Assembly (NCBI GenBank): GCA_021822625.1
Contig: JAKAQK010000008.1
Span: forward strand, 1-32,099
DNA length: 32,099 bases
DNA from: a bacterium
GTDB lineage: Bacteria > SZUA-79 > Acidulodesulfobacterales > Acidulodesulfobacteraceae
Reading direction: 5' to 3'
Both the position numbers and the translations under genes were made by a program. How positions within the stretch are numbered: position 1 is the stretch's first letter; each line of letters begins with the position of its first letter. The notes under the pieces were generated by a model that searched no databases, was not told the origin of the DNA, and saw nothing but the letters and a program-made list of their open reading frames with translations. This document shows positions 10,275-20,365 of this stretch, piece by piece.

Positions 10275-12131
10275 GTGGAAACCGGCAAGTTAAAAAGAAC
10301 GTTATCCGGAGAAATAAACGAAAGCTGCACAGATTCTGAATTTAACCTGAAAGGTTGGGTGATGCATTATAGAGACCACGGAGGGCTTATATTTATCGAC
10401 TTGCGTGATTATTCGGGCATTATTCAGATAGTTTTTGACGAGACGGTATCAAATAAATCGTTTAATACCGCAAAAAAGATTAAAAATGAATATGTTATTT
10501 CCGTTACCGGCAGGGTTAGAATACGTCCTGAAGGAACAGAAAATGAAAATTTAGAAACAGGTAAAATAGAAATTGAGGCTAAAGCTCTTGAAATCTTAAA
10601 CGAATGCGAAATTCTCCCGTTTCAGATAGAAGAAGAATCAGACACAAATGAACTGCTACGCCTGAAATACAGATACCTTGACCTTAGAAGAAAAAAAATG
10701 AAGGATAACTTAATATTCAGGTCTAAATTTAATTTTTTGACAAGAGAATTTTTAAATAAAAACGGTTTTTTTGATATAGAAACTCCATTTCTGACTAAAA
10801 GTACGCCGGAAGGTTCAAGGGATTTTCTTGTACCGTCAAGACTTAATAACGGAACTTTCTATGCCCTTCCCCAATCCCCTCAGTTATTTAAACAAATTTT
10901 AATGGTAAGCGGTTTCGAAAAATATTATCAAATAGTAAGATGCTTTAGGGATGAAGATTTAAGGGCGGACAGACAGCCGGAATTTACTCAGTTAGATATG
11001 GAGATGTCCTTCATTGAACAAAAAGATATTATGTCTCTTACTGAAGAAATGTTTGCGTTTATTTTCGACAAACTTCTAAATATTAAATTAGACCTGCCAA
11101 TAAAAATTATGGATTATGACGATGCAATGGAAATTTACGGCAGCGATAAACCGGATACAAGATTTGCAATGAAACTCAACACAGTTTCAGACATTTTTAA
11201 AAATTCTTCTCTGAATGTTTTTCAAGACTGTCTCTCAAAAAAAGGCGCTATAAAGGCTATATGTTTTAAAAACGGGGCAGACTTACTCTCCAGAAAAGAT
11301 ATCGACGAACTTTTAACGGTCGTTAAAGATTTTGGCGGAAAAGGTTTAGCATGGACAAAAGTCGCGTCGGATAAAGAAAAATTAAAATCAGACAAATCTT
11401 CCGATAATAACACCGAAAATATTTGTATTCATCAAAAATGCAAATTAGAAGGCGGAATAGCTAAATTTATCACGGAAGAGGAACAAGACATTCTGCTTGA
11501 CAGACTCGATGCGGAAAACGGCGATATTATCTTTTATCAGGCGGATTCAAAAAAAATTGCCGATATGGTTCTAGGCAGACTTAGACTCTATTTGGCAAAA
11601 AAATATAATCTTATCCCGGATGGCAAATTTAATTTTTTATGGGTTATTAATTTTCCACTTTTTGAATATTCTGAAGAGGAAAAGAAAATAGTTGCAATTC
11701 ATCATCCTTTTACAGCCCCAAACGTGGAAGATTTAGAGCTTCTTGATGCAAATCCGCTTATTGCAAAATCTCAGAGTTACGATCTGGTTTTAAACGGGGA
11801 AGAAATAGGCGGCGGAAGCATAAGAATACACAAACCGGAGCTGCAGGCGAAAATATTTGAAATTCTTTCAATCAAACAGGAAGATGCAAGATTAAAATTT
11901 GGTTTTCTCTTAGACGCTCTCAGCTTCGGCGCTCCTCCTCACGGCGGGATTGCTTTTGGGATAGACAGAGTGCTCATGCTTCTTAGAAACGAAGATTCTA
12001 TAAGGGACGTCATAGCATTTCCAAAAACTCAGAAAGCTCAGTGCCCCTTATCCGACGCTCCATCCGAAGTAAAATTTGAACAATTGCGCGAATTAGGAAT
12101 TAAAATAATAGAAAAAGATAAACATATATGA
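10275..12131 (+). CDS. aspS: Aspartate--tRNA ligase (GTG start)
   Basis: GWVMHYRDHGGLIFIDLRDYSGIIQIVF OB-fold, YRYLDLRR, FRDEDLRADRQPEFTQLDMEMSF (motif 2), GIAFGIDRVLMLL (motif 3); SD AAGGGG upstream. Confidence 0.96.
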   Translation: METGKLKRTLSGEINESCTDSEFNLKGWVMHYRDHGGLIFIDLRDYSGIIQIVFDETVSNKSFNTAKKIKNEYVISVTGRVRIRPEGTENENLETGKIEIEAKALEILNECEILPFQIEEESDTNELLRLKYRYLDLRRKKMKDNLIFRSKFNFLTREFLNKNGFFDIETPFLTKSTPEGSRDFLVPSRLNNGTFYALPQSPQLFKQILMVSGFEKYYQIVRCFRDEDLRADRQPEFTQLDMEMSFIEQKDIMSLTEEMFAFIFDKLLNIKLDLPIKIMDYDDAMEIYGSDKPDTRFAMKLNTVSDIFKNSSLNVFQDCLSKKGAIKAICFKNGADLLSRKDIDELLTVVKDFGGKGLAWTKVASDKEKLKSDKSSDNNTENICIHQKCKLEGGIAKFITEEEQDILLDRLDAENGDIIFYQADSKKIADMVLGRLRLYLAKKYNLIPDGKFNFLWVINFPLFEYSEEEKKIVAIHHPFTAPNVEDLELLDANPLIAKSQSYDLVLNGEEIGGGSIRIHKPELQAKIFEILSIKQEDARLKFGFLLDALSFGAPPHGGIAFGIDRVLMLLRNEDSIRDVIAFPKTQKAQCPLSDAPSEVKFEQLRELGIKIIEKDKHI

Positions 12132-12417
12132 TTATATTATTTTTATTTTTCTTCATAATTGATATATAAAACAAATTTTTATACATCAATTACGTTAATT
12201 AGTTTATGTTATAACTACGTCAGGAAGCGGACAGATAAAAAGGGGACCGATAGCGCATAAATACATAAATAAAGAAAAAAATTTATTAAACTAATATATA
12301 TATAACAAAAATTAATAAATAACTTTAATATATTATTATGTATTATGGATTATACAGCGATAATATTTTTAATAAAAATTATTTATTAACTATTTAATTT
12401 TATAGGAGGATATAAAA

Positions 12418-13917
12418 TTGGATAAAACAAATTCTTTACCACACCCTTATTTTGTTTCTCATCCAAACTGGAAATGGTTTATCCTTACCACGGTTTTGAT
12501 AGGTGCTACTATGTCGGCGCTTGATGTCAGCATAGTAAATGTTGCCATGCCGACCATGGAACATGGTTTTAATGTTTCTATGGCGGTTATAGAGTGGGTT
12601 GCTATGGCTTATATGCTCACTCTTACAATATTCTTACCGCTTTTCGGCAGACTCGCCGATATGTTCGGCAGAACAAAGATGTATAATATAGGTTTCATTG
12701 TTTTTACAACCGGTTCTGCGCTATGCGGTTTTGCTCCTGATGCAAATTTTATTATAGCGTCTCGCGTTATTCAGGCCGTCGGTGCAGGAATGCTTCAGGC
12801 AAACTCCGTTGCTATAATAACTCAGGCGTTTCCTTCCAATGAATTAGGAAAAGCTATCGGTCTTCAGGGTGCTGTTCAGGCTATTGCGATGTCAATCGGA
12901 CCTTTTATCGGCGGTATGATTATAAGTGCAATCGGATGGAGATTTATATTTTACGTTAATGTTCCTATAGGAATAATAGGAACAATTGCAGCCATGTATA
13001 TTTTACCGGCAAGTAAGAAAAACGAGAAAAATGAAAAAATTGATTTTCTTGGAATTTCCATTTTTGCAGCGGGTCTTGCATTGCTGGTTCTGGCAGTTAA
13101 CCAGGGAAGCACATTCGGGTGGTCGTCACCAATAATAATCGGATTTTTTATTGCGGCTGCTATTTTGCTGCCGTTATTCGTATATATAGAATTAAAAGTG
13201 GAACATCCAATGATAGATTTAACACTATTTAAAAAATGGGCTTTTTCTGCAGGAAATATAACCGGAATGATGTCGTACTACGTCTTATTCGCCGTCTTGT
13301 TTCTAATGCCGTTTTATTTTGAAGATGTTTTAAAATATAATGCCGCTGCAACAGGTATTATGTTAACGCCTATCCCTCTTTCAATGGCTATTATAGCGCC
13401 TTTTGCCGGATCTATCTCTGATAAAATAGGTTCGAGAATAATGACGTCTCTTGGAATGTTTGTATGCACAATAGCAACTCTAAGTTTTGTTTTTATCGGA
13501 ACAAGCGCAAATATTATTCTACTGCTGATAGAATTTATAGTATTAGGTATCGGTATGGGGCTCTTCACGCCGCCTAACAACAGCAGTATAATGCATTCTG
13601 CTCCTCCGGAAAGGCTCGGCGTAGCAGGCGGGATACTGAACATGATGCGCGCTTTGGGACTAATATTCGGCGTAGCAATTTCAGGTCTTTTATTCACTTC
13701 TTTACAGAATAACTATTTAACAAATTATATGGCTTCTCATCATATAAATATATCGAAAGTTTCCGAACTGATAAAAAACAACGCGTTTGTTCACGGTATA
13801 GCATTTGTTATGTTTACATTAGTTGCAATTAATTTGGTTGCAACAATTTTATCTGCGGCAAAAAAAGATGTTAAAGGCGGTAAAATTGAAGGTGCCGAAC
13901 CTATAGACCTTATGTAA
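12418..13917 (+). CDS. DHA2-family (EmrB/QacA-type) MFS drug transporter (TTG start)
   Basis: 499 aa; ALDVSIVNVAMPTM, GRLADMFGRTKMY, NVPIGIIGTIAA; strong SD AGGAGG upstream of the TTG. Confidence 0.9.
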   Translation: MDKTNSLPHPYFVSHPNWKWFILTTVLIGATMSALDVSIVNVAMPTMEHGFNVSMAVIEWVAMAYMLTLTIFLPLFGRLADMFGRTKMYNIGFIVFTTGSALCGFAPDANFIIASRVIQAVGAGMLQANSVAIITQAFPSNELGKAIGLQGAVQAIAMSIGPFIGGMIISAIGWRFIFYVNVPIGIIGTIAAMYILPASKKNEKNEKIDFLGISIFAAGLALLVLAVNQGSTFGWSSPIIIGFFIAAAILLPLFVYIELKVEHPMIDLTLFKKWAFSAGNITGMMSYYVLFAVLFLMPFYFEDVLKYNAAATGIMLTPIPLSMAIIAPFAGSISDKIGSRIMTSLGMFVCTIATLSFVFIGTSANIILLLIEFIVLGIGMGLFTPPNNSSIMHSAPPERLGVAGGILNMMRALGLIFGVAISGLLFTSLQNNYLTNYMASHHINISKVSELIKNNAFVHGIAFVMFTLVAINLVATILSAAKKDVKGGKIEGAEPIDLM

Positions 13918-14040
13918 ATATTATAAATATTATTAAATTGAATGGATGCCGTTACATCTTGAACATAAATAAAATATAAACAAAACAACAAATATTAAAT
14001 TACCAATACATGACAAACCATATATATATATATATTGCTG

Positions 14041-14079
14041 TTTGCGCAGATAAATAATTTAGTTAGTTATCTGCGCAAA
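14041..14079. repeat. Perfect 13-bp inverted repeat (hairpin or operator)
   Basis: TTTGCGCAGATAA (14041-14053), 13-nt loop, TTATCTGCGCAAA (14067-14079). No good U-tract on either strand. Confidence 0.85.
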
Positions 14080-14138
14080 ATTCTAACTGTATATAATTAT
14101 TACTTAATTTTTTTTACTCAACTAATTAAAGATAAATT

Positions 14139-15911
14139 ATGCAATTATTTAATAAAAATAATAAAAACGCCCTTTTGAATAAATTTGAAAAAAAAATAAC
14201 TCCCGGCATTGAAATAATTTTTCAAGGGGCTAAGAATAATGGCGTTAATAATCTTTTTTATGATGAGAATATTAATTATTTATTGCCTGAAATATTATCA
14301 GGCATGCCTGCCGTCAAAAAATACTCGAATATTAATTTACTATGGTTCAGCGTATTTGCTTTAAGCGTTGCGAGACAGAGAAGTTTAATCGTCTGCAATG
14401 CCGGTTCTTTTTTTAGTTTTTCGCAGCTTGAAGAGATTTTCTTAAAACAAAATCAATTTTATGGCGGCATAGTAATATGCCTGCTTAATAGAAGCGGCTA
14501 TAATAATTTTTCTACTGAAATTGAAAAAGAATTTCCTATTTTTAATTATTCTAAACTTGATGAATTTATTGATTTAATCCCCTCTAAATTTCAACTGTCT
14601 GAAAAATTAAAGCTTCCCGTGATAATTTATCTTAATAATTCTGTATTGTCTGAATATAAAATATGCGACGGGAATAAATTTGCAGAAAGGACTGAAGCAA
14701 AAACTATTCTTAAAGCAACCGACAATTTAGAACCCGGTAAAAATCAATTCATCTTGCCGGCTAACTATGAAGGTTTCAAAAATTACAATGATTCTATTGA
14801 AGTTATGCTGAATGAAAAATCAGACAATTTAATTTTATGCGACTCTAAGGCTTTTCCTCAGATAATAGAAAAATTTAACGAAGATAATATAATCTATTTC
14901 AAATTATTAAATCCGCCGGACGTGGAAAGACTTCAAGGCATATTCGATAATATTCCGGAGAAATTATTTAAACAGATTATAATTTATGATAGTTACAACC
15001 TATTATCAAAACCCTTATATTCTTTTTTTAAGAATAATAATAAAATTAAATTTAGTAAATTGACTTTAATAAATAATTCCGCTGATGAAAATACTGGCTG
15101 CTTTTATCTGGAAAATTTCACTCCGACGGATGTTCATATGAGTCCATCTTTTTGTATAGGGTGTAACCTTTTTGCCTTTTTACTGAAGATAAATAAAATT
15201 GACAACAAAGATACTATCTTGATAGGCGATACAAATTGTTTTTCGCTTATATCGTCAAGTCCTTTAAAATTTTCATTTCCCGATTTATTTTTGATAAAAG
15301 AACCTGTTTATTTTATTTTAAACTTGGATACTAAAAATTTAAACAAAAAAATCTATCTTTTTATCTCTTATTCTAATTTTTTGAACAATATTAACTTAAT
15401 TATTGATAAGATAAATAATCTTGCTCCTAAGGAAACAATTTATTTTGTTGTTTATGATTCAATTTTTGATTATAGCAACAATTCTATAAAAATTAATTAT
15501 GATTTGCCACAGATAAAAAATATTAAAACGGAAATACTAAAAAATAGCCTAACTCTTAATGATTTTAAAATAAAATATAAAACTAACCTTATTTTTATTG
15601 AAGATAGATGTATAGAAAAGTCTAACGGGACAAAGAATTATAACTTTTATAAATATTTAAAAATTAATAACGATATTTGTTTAAAATTTGAATGCAAACT
15701 ATGCTTCCAAATTAGCGGATGTCCGGCTATTAAAATAGAAGAAACAAATAATTTTGTTATTGACCCTGTTATATGCACGCATTGTAAATTATGTATTGCA
15801 ATATGTCCTCATAATGCAATAAAAATGCAAAAAAGAAGAAAAATAAAAATTAAAGAAAGCATTGAAAATAAAATCAATCTTAAAAAAATTAAAAAAAATA
15901 AAATTACTTAG
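14139..15911 (+). CDS. Divergent indolepyruvate:ferredoxin oxidoreductase alpha-like protein with C-terminal Fe-S motifs
   Basis: 590 aa; HMSPSFCIGCNLFAFLLKI (cf. PPxxCPGCPHR), LIGDTNCFSL (cf. GDIGCYTL), CKLCFQISGCPAIKIEE and CTHCKLCIAICPHNAIK. Confidence 0.72.
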   Translation: MQLFNKNNKNALLNKFEKKITPGIEIIFQGAKNNGVNNLFYDENINYLLPEILSGMPAVKKYSNINLLWFSVFALSVARQRSLIVCNAGSFFSFSQLEEIFLKQNQFYGGIVICLLNRSGYNNFSTEIEKEFPIFNYSKLDEFIDLIPSKFQLSEKLKLPVIIYLNNSVLSEYKICDGNKFAERTEAKTILKATDNLEPGKNQFILPANYEGFKNYNDSIEVMLNEKSDNLILCDSKAFPQIIEKFNEDNIIYFKLLNPPDVERLQGIFDNIPEKLFKQIIIYDSYNLLSKPLYSFFKNNNKIKFSKLTLINNSADENTGCFYLENFTPTDVHMSPSFCIGCNLFAFLLKINKIDNKDTILIGDTNCFSLISSSPLKFSFPDLFLIKEPVYFILNLDTKNLNKKIYLFISYSNFLNNINLIIDKINNLAPKETIYFVVYDSIFDYSNNSIKINYDLPQIKNIKTEILKNSLTLNDFKIKYKTNLIFIEDRCIEKSNGTKNYNFYKYLKINNDICLKFECKLCFQISGCPAIKIEETNNFVIDPVICTHCKLCIAICPHNAIKMQKRRKIKIKESIENKINLKKIKKNKIT

Positions 15912-16009
15912 TTTTACTTATATTTGTAAGACATTGTTAATTATTAAATGAAATTATAAATAAATTTTTTTTAAACTTAAGTTTATTTTACAAAGGATTA
16001 GCAAAATAG

Positions 16010-16600
16010 ATGGAAAACATAAATTTTAATTTTGTTATTAACGGAGCTGACATCGAAGAAATAAAACTTTTAAGTCAGATATTGTATTTATCATTATTAA
16101 ATGAGAATTACAGTACATCGATAGCCATAAAATCGTCGTCAAATATTTCTAATTACAATTTTTCTTTCAGCCTGATAAAAATTGGCAACACCCGCTCCGC
16201 CGTATGCGCAAAAAATATAAATGCATTAGTCAGCTTAGATTACCAGTCTGTAATGAACTATTTAGAATTTTTTGACGACAGCACGGTAATATTAGTTAAT
16301 TATTCTAAATTTAATATATGCAACTATTTTCTTTCGGACAATGACACTATTGACAACAATATAAAACAAAAAACGACTAATTTACTTAAAATTCCGGTAG
16401 AAAAAATTGCAAATATTGATTTGATGGGTAAAAATAAGGTAAGTCCAAATATCTCTTTGCTGGGTGCATTATCTGCTAAATCTGGAATAATTGATTTAAA
16501 TAATATTACGTCTGTTTTAGCTTCTATGGCTAAAAACGATGCTGAAAAAAAGAACTACATAAACACTTTAATTGCAGGTTACGATTTTGCCAATTCTTAA
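16010..16600 (+). CDS. Divergent IorB-like (POR/KOR gamma-domain-like) subunit
   Basis: 196 aa immediately downstream of the IorA-like gene; FSFSLIKIG (cf. ShiRiG) and NISLLGALSAKSGII...NTLIAGYDFA resemble IorB landmarks. Canonical GxGGQG is absent. Confidence 0.55.
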   Translation: MENINFNFVINGADIEEIKLLSQILYLSLLNENYSTSIAIKSSSNISNYNFSFSLIKIGNTRSAVCAKNINALVSLDYQSVMNYLEFFDDSTVILVNYSKFNICNYFLSDNDTIDNNIKQKTTNLLKIPVEKIANIDLMGKNKVSPNISLLGALSAKSGIIDLNNITSVLASMAKNDAEKKNYINTLIAGYDFANS

Positions 16601-16610
16601 CAAAAAGCCA

Positions 16611-17066
16611 TCAATTTGAAGTTTTATTTCTGCAATTATTGCATAGACCGAAAAATTCAACATTGTATCCGGTAATATCATATTCTTTTTTTAATTTAGG
16701 ATTAATATAAATTTCAGTCATATCATCGTTAGAATCGTCATAAACCTGCAAATCAATTATTTCTTTGCAATTTCTGCAAATTACGTGCGCGTGAGGAGAC
16801 ACATCGCCGTCATATCTGACGGCACTTTGAAAAGATTTAATCTCGCGGACTTCGTTTATTTCCAAAAGCATTGCAATATTTTTATATACAGTGTTCAATG
16901 AAATCATCGGATAAATAGATTTTACCCTTGAATAAACATCAACCGCCGAAGGATGATTTTTTGACTCCGCAAGTACCTTGATAATTTCATATCTTTGAGG
17001 GGTGAGGCTATAACCATGTTTTTTTACTTTATTTAATATTTGGTCTAATCTGCTATTATTAACCAT
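16611..17066 (-). CDS. Fur/PerR-family metalloregulator
   Basis: YSLTPQRYEIIKVLAESKNHPSAVDVY winged helix, SLNTVYKNIAML, HAHVICRNCKEIIDL and GLCNNCRNK. Confidence 0.92.
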   Translation of the reverse strand: MVNNSRLDQILNKVKKHGYSLTPQRYEIIKVLAESKNHPSAVDVYSRVKSIYPMISLNTVYKNIAMLLEINEVREIKSFQSAVRYDGDVSPHAHVICRNCKEIIDLQVYDDSNDDMTEIYINPKLKKEYDITGYNVEFFGLCNNCRNKTSN

Positions 17067-17249
17067 TTTATTTATTACTCTTTATAATGAATTAAATTAA
17101 ATTATACTTTATATTTAATAATTAATATTAATTATTAAATAGGAACTGATTAATATTCTTACATTAAAATTTTATTTAAACATAAGCTATTTATAAACTA
17201 TTGCAGTCAAACAAGATGTAAAACTACGTTCTGCAAGTTAAATTTATAT

Positions 17250-17268
17250 TATAATAATCATTATTATA
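17250..17268. promoter_or_regulatory. Fur/PerR-box-like palindrome upstream of the fur-like gene
   Basis: TATAATAAT-C-ATTATTATA, a perfect 9-1-9 palindrome close to the 7-1-7 Fur/PerR consensus TGATAATNATTATCA / TTATAATNATTATAA. Confidence 0.6.
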
Positions 17269-17369
17269 TAATTTATAAAATTAAATGTCAAATAAAATCA
17301 TTAATTTTACAATAGATATTCCTGCATTATTATTTTTAAAGTGGGAGTAATTATTTTTAAAGTTAGAGC

Positions 17370-20363
17370 TTATATGAAGCATTTATTGTTTTTATTTAAG
17401 CTGTCGTAAAAAGCTTCAAGTCTGGTAACATACCCTGCGTCTGCATTATGTTCGTCTATTTCAATTTCTAAATAAGGTTTATCTTTCATATAATCGGCAA
17501 AAAAAGTTTTGATAAACGAGTCTGGGCCGCAGCTGTAGCTGGTTAAATATACCGCATTTAGTTTAGGATTGTCTTTTATTATCTTCGCTGCCGACAATAT
17601 TTTATGTCCGGCGTGCCAAAACATATTATCGTGTTCCGAAAATATAGATACTTCATTATAATCAAGAAAATCCATCGGCATCACGGTCATGCCTAATGAC
17701 GTAATCTTATCGGGGATTGCAAGATTAATTCCATCATCCCCCGTATTATAAGGTCTGCCGATCAAAACTGTTACATCGTCGTATTTCTCAAGAATCTCCC
17801 TGCCTTTATTTTTAAGTGCATTGAAAAAATCAGCCTGTTTAGCTAATGCGTTATCTAATGCCTTAACAATTTTTTTCTTTGAAGTTTTAAACTTTTTTAA
17901 ATAATATGTTAAACTGCTAATGGTTATGTCTATATCCTGCTTATTATTATTTAGTCTAATTTCCGGCGTGATAAGATATATCCCGTTAAAATCGACAAGC
18001 GATTTAGTCGAAAAAGGAACGCCTTGTATATAAGGACACTGCGCTGTGTTAGTTTGGAGTATATGATTTTTTTCTCTGTTTATCAACGCAGGCAGAAATA
18101 TTGCATTCACCTTCTTGTCGATAAGATTTTTTGAGTGTCCCAGAAGTACTTTAACCGGAAGACACGTATCCGTTATAGACAGCATATTTGAACTGCTTAT
18201 TATAGATTTATTTGTTTCATCGGATAGCACTACAGTAAAACCGAGTTCCGTAAATAAGCTGTTGTAAAGCGGAAACAGGTCATATGTTTCCAAGCATAAA
18301 GGTATACCTATGCGCGGCTTAGAGAAATCATTTTCGTTTTTTTGCTTATCATATTTCTCAAATAATAAATTTTTTCTCTCAATAAAAAAATTATTGCCTT
18401 TTTTAATCTTATTTTTCTCTATTTCAAATATATCGCACCTTGCCCCATAATAATGCGGCGGTTCTTTCTCAACAGAAACTTTATTAACCTCGCATAGATT
18501 CGGACATTTTTTGCATTCAAAAGATTCTTGTTCATATTTTCTGTTTCTTAAATCAAATCCTACAAATTTTGATTTTCCCTCCGTTCTGTAAGACAGTAAT
18601 GCACTCCCTATAGCTCCCGTCACTTCATTGTGTTTCGGCACAATAATCTTTTTATTTAACAAAGTTTCAAAAGCGCTGACTACCGCCTTATTTAATGCAA
18701 CTCCGCCTTGAAAGAGTATATGTTCTCCTACCGGCTTCCCCAACACTACTTTATTTAAGTAGTTTTCAACAATAGAGTAGCTTAGTCCTGCCAGAAGCTG
18801 GTCCTTTGAAGCCCCTTTTTGCTGATGCGATACAAGATCGGATTCCATAAAAACAGTGCATCTTTCTCCAAGGCTGCATGGGCTTTCGGCCCTAAACGCC
18901 GATTCGGAAAATTCTTTTATTATATCGATATGCAATTTATCGGCCTGTTCCTCAAGAAAGGAACCCGTCCCTGCGGCGCATGCCTTATTCATTTCAAAAT
19001 CTATTACTACGCCGTTATTAATTCTTATATATTTTGAATCTTGTCCGCCTATTTCAAAAACTGTATCAACTTTATCATCTATAAATACCGATGCTTCCGC
19101 CTGTGCAGTTATTTCATTTTTAACGACATCGGCGCCTATAAAATCGGCAATTAAATATCTTCCCGAGCCGGTTGTGCATACTCCTTTGACTTCTGGAATT
19201 ATATGATAAGCGGTAAGTTCGCAATAAATTTCAAATAATGTTTCCATTACGACTTTAATAGGCTCACCGTTCGTTTTTTTATATTTTTTAATTATAAGCT
19301 CTTTATTGTCATCCAATAATACTATATTAGTAGAGACGGAACCTGTATCTACGCCTATATATACAGGGACTGTCAGTTTAGCATATTTAGTTAAATTTCT
19401 GTTTTGATCAAAACTACAATTAGATTCTTCTTCTATCGGCAGTTTATTAAGATTAGGATGGGATTTTCCGGTTAATCTGCTCTCGGTTAGAAATTTTTCT
19501 AATTTATCTAATCCGTCAAATTTAAAACAATTATTGCCGTCTTTTTCGACTTCATTTTTTGAGATTAGAGCAATTCCTATTGCCGCCATTACGGTATGAT
19601 GTTCCGGAATAATCAATTCTCCGCTCTTTAAACCTAATACGTCTTCAAACGCACGTATCATACCCTTATTGTATGCAACCCCGCCTTGGAAAATTACCGG
19701 TTTTTTTATTTTTTTGCCTTTAGCAACAACACCCATAAAATTTCGCGCAACGGCATAGCATAAACCTGCGACTATATCCTGTATAGGGGTAGAAATTTGC
19801 TGCAAATGAATCATATCTGATTTAGCAAATACCGTACATCTACCGGCTATTTTTGCGGGATTTTCTGATGAAACGGCCAATCTGCCAAAATCTTTTTCTA
19901 TATCTATATTAAGTCTGTCAGCCTGCTGGTCTAAAAATGAGCCTGTGCCGGCGGCGCATAAATCATTTAATCCAAAATCATCTAAGTAAATATCACCGGT
20001 TTTTTCATTTTTATTTAATAATATAAATTTTGAATCCTGCCCGCCCATTTCTATTACTGTTTTTACATCTGGATAAAAATATTTAACGGCTTCAGTCTGT
20101 GCAACAAGTTCGTTTATATTGGGTATATTTAATATATCGCCGAGAGTTTTAGAACCGGAACCTGTAACCCCCATTGAATAAAAATTTTCAACGGGAAATT
20201 CGCTAAAAGTATCTTTTAAAACATTATAGGCTGTTTTAAGGGATTCTCCGTTTGACCTTGTATATGTTTTGGCAACTACATTTAATTTTTCATCTAATAT
20301 CGCAGTTTTAACAGTCGTTGAACCTATATCTATACCTAAAAAAAGCTTATTCGTTTTATTCAT
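17370..20363 (-). CDS. Long acyl-CoA dehydratase activase: two BadF/HgdC ATPase domains plus DUF2229/HgdB-like C-terminus
   Basis: LGIDIGSTTVKTAILD...MGGQDSKFI...LCAAGTGSFLDQQADRL...GRCTVFAKSD, then the second copy IGVDTGSVSTNIVLL...IGGQDSKYI...KACAAGTGSFLEEQADKL...GERCTVFMESD. C-terminal IGIPLCLETYDLFPLY and IGRPYNTGDDGINL. Start set at the internal Met (MNKTNK), just after the moaE stop. Confidence 0.9.
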   Translation of the reverse strand: MNKTNKLFLGIDIGSTTVKTAILDEKLNVVAKTYTRSNGESLKTAYNVLKDTFSEFPVENFYSMGVTGSGSKTLGDILNIPNINELVAQTEAVKYFYPDVKTVIEMGGQDSKFILLNKNEKTGDIYLDDFGLNDLCAAGTGSFLDQQADRLNIDIEKDFGRLAVSSENPAKIAGRCTVFAKSDMIHLQQISTPIQDIVAGLCYAVARNFMGVVAKGKKIKKPVIFQGGVAYNKGMIRAFEDVLGLKSGELIIPEHHTVMAAIGIALISKNEVEKDGNNCFKFDGLDKLEKFLTESRLTGKSHPNLNKLPIEEESNCSFDQNRNLTKYAKLTVPVYIGVDTGSVSTNIVLLDDNKELIIKKYKKTNGEPIKVVMETLFEIYCELTAYHIIPEVKGVCTTGSGRYLIADFIGADVVKNEITAQAEASVFIDDKVDTVFEIGGQDSKYIRINNGVVIDFEMNKACAAGTGSFLEEQADKLHIDIIKEFSESAFRAESPCSLGERCTVFMESDLVSHQQKGASKDQLLAGLSYSIVENYLNKVVLGKPVGEHILFQGGVALNKAVVSAFETLLNKKIIVPKHNEVTGAIGSALLSYRTEGKSKFVGFDLRNRKYEQESFECKKCPNLCEVNKVSVEKEPPHYYGARCDIFEIEKNKIKKGNNFFIERKNLLFEKYDKQKNENDFSKPRIGIPLCLETYDLFPLYNSLFTELGFTVVLSDETNKSIISSSNMLSITDTCLPVKVLLGHSKNLIDKKVNAIFLPALINREKNHILQTNTAQCPYIQGVPFSTKSLVDFNGIYLITPEIRLNNNKQDIDITISSLTYYLKKFKTSKKKIVKALDNALAKQADFFNALKNKGREILEKYDDVTVLIGRPYNTGDDGINLAIPDKITSLGMTVMPMDFLDYNEVSIFSEHDNMFWHAGHKILSAAKIIKDNPKLNAVYLTSYSCGPDSFIKTFFADYMKDKPYLEIEIDEHNADAGYVTRLEAFYDSLNKNNKCFI

Positions 20364-20365
20364 AG

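Noticed and set aside
13314-13697. 127-aa minus-strand ORF
   Set aside because: Antisense to the DHA2 MFS gene; hydrophobic-codon mirror effect.
18856-19206. 116-aa plus-strand ORF
   Set aside because: Antisense to the strongly supported long activase.
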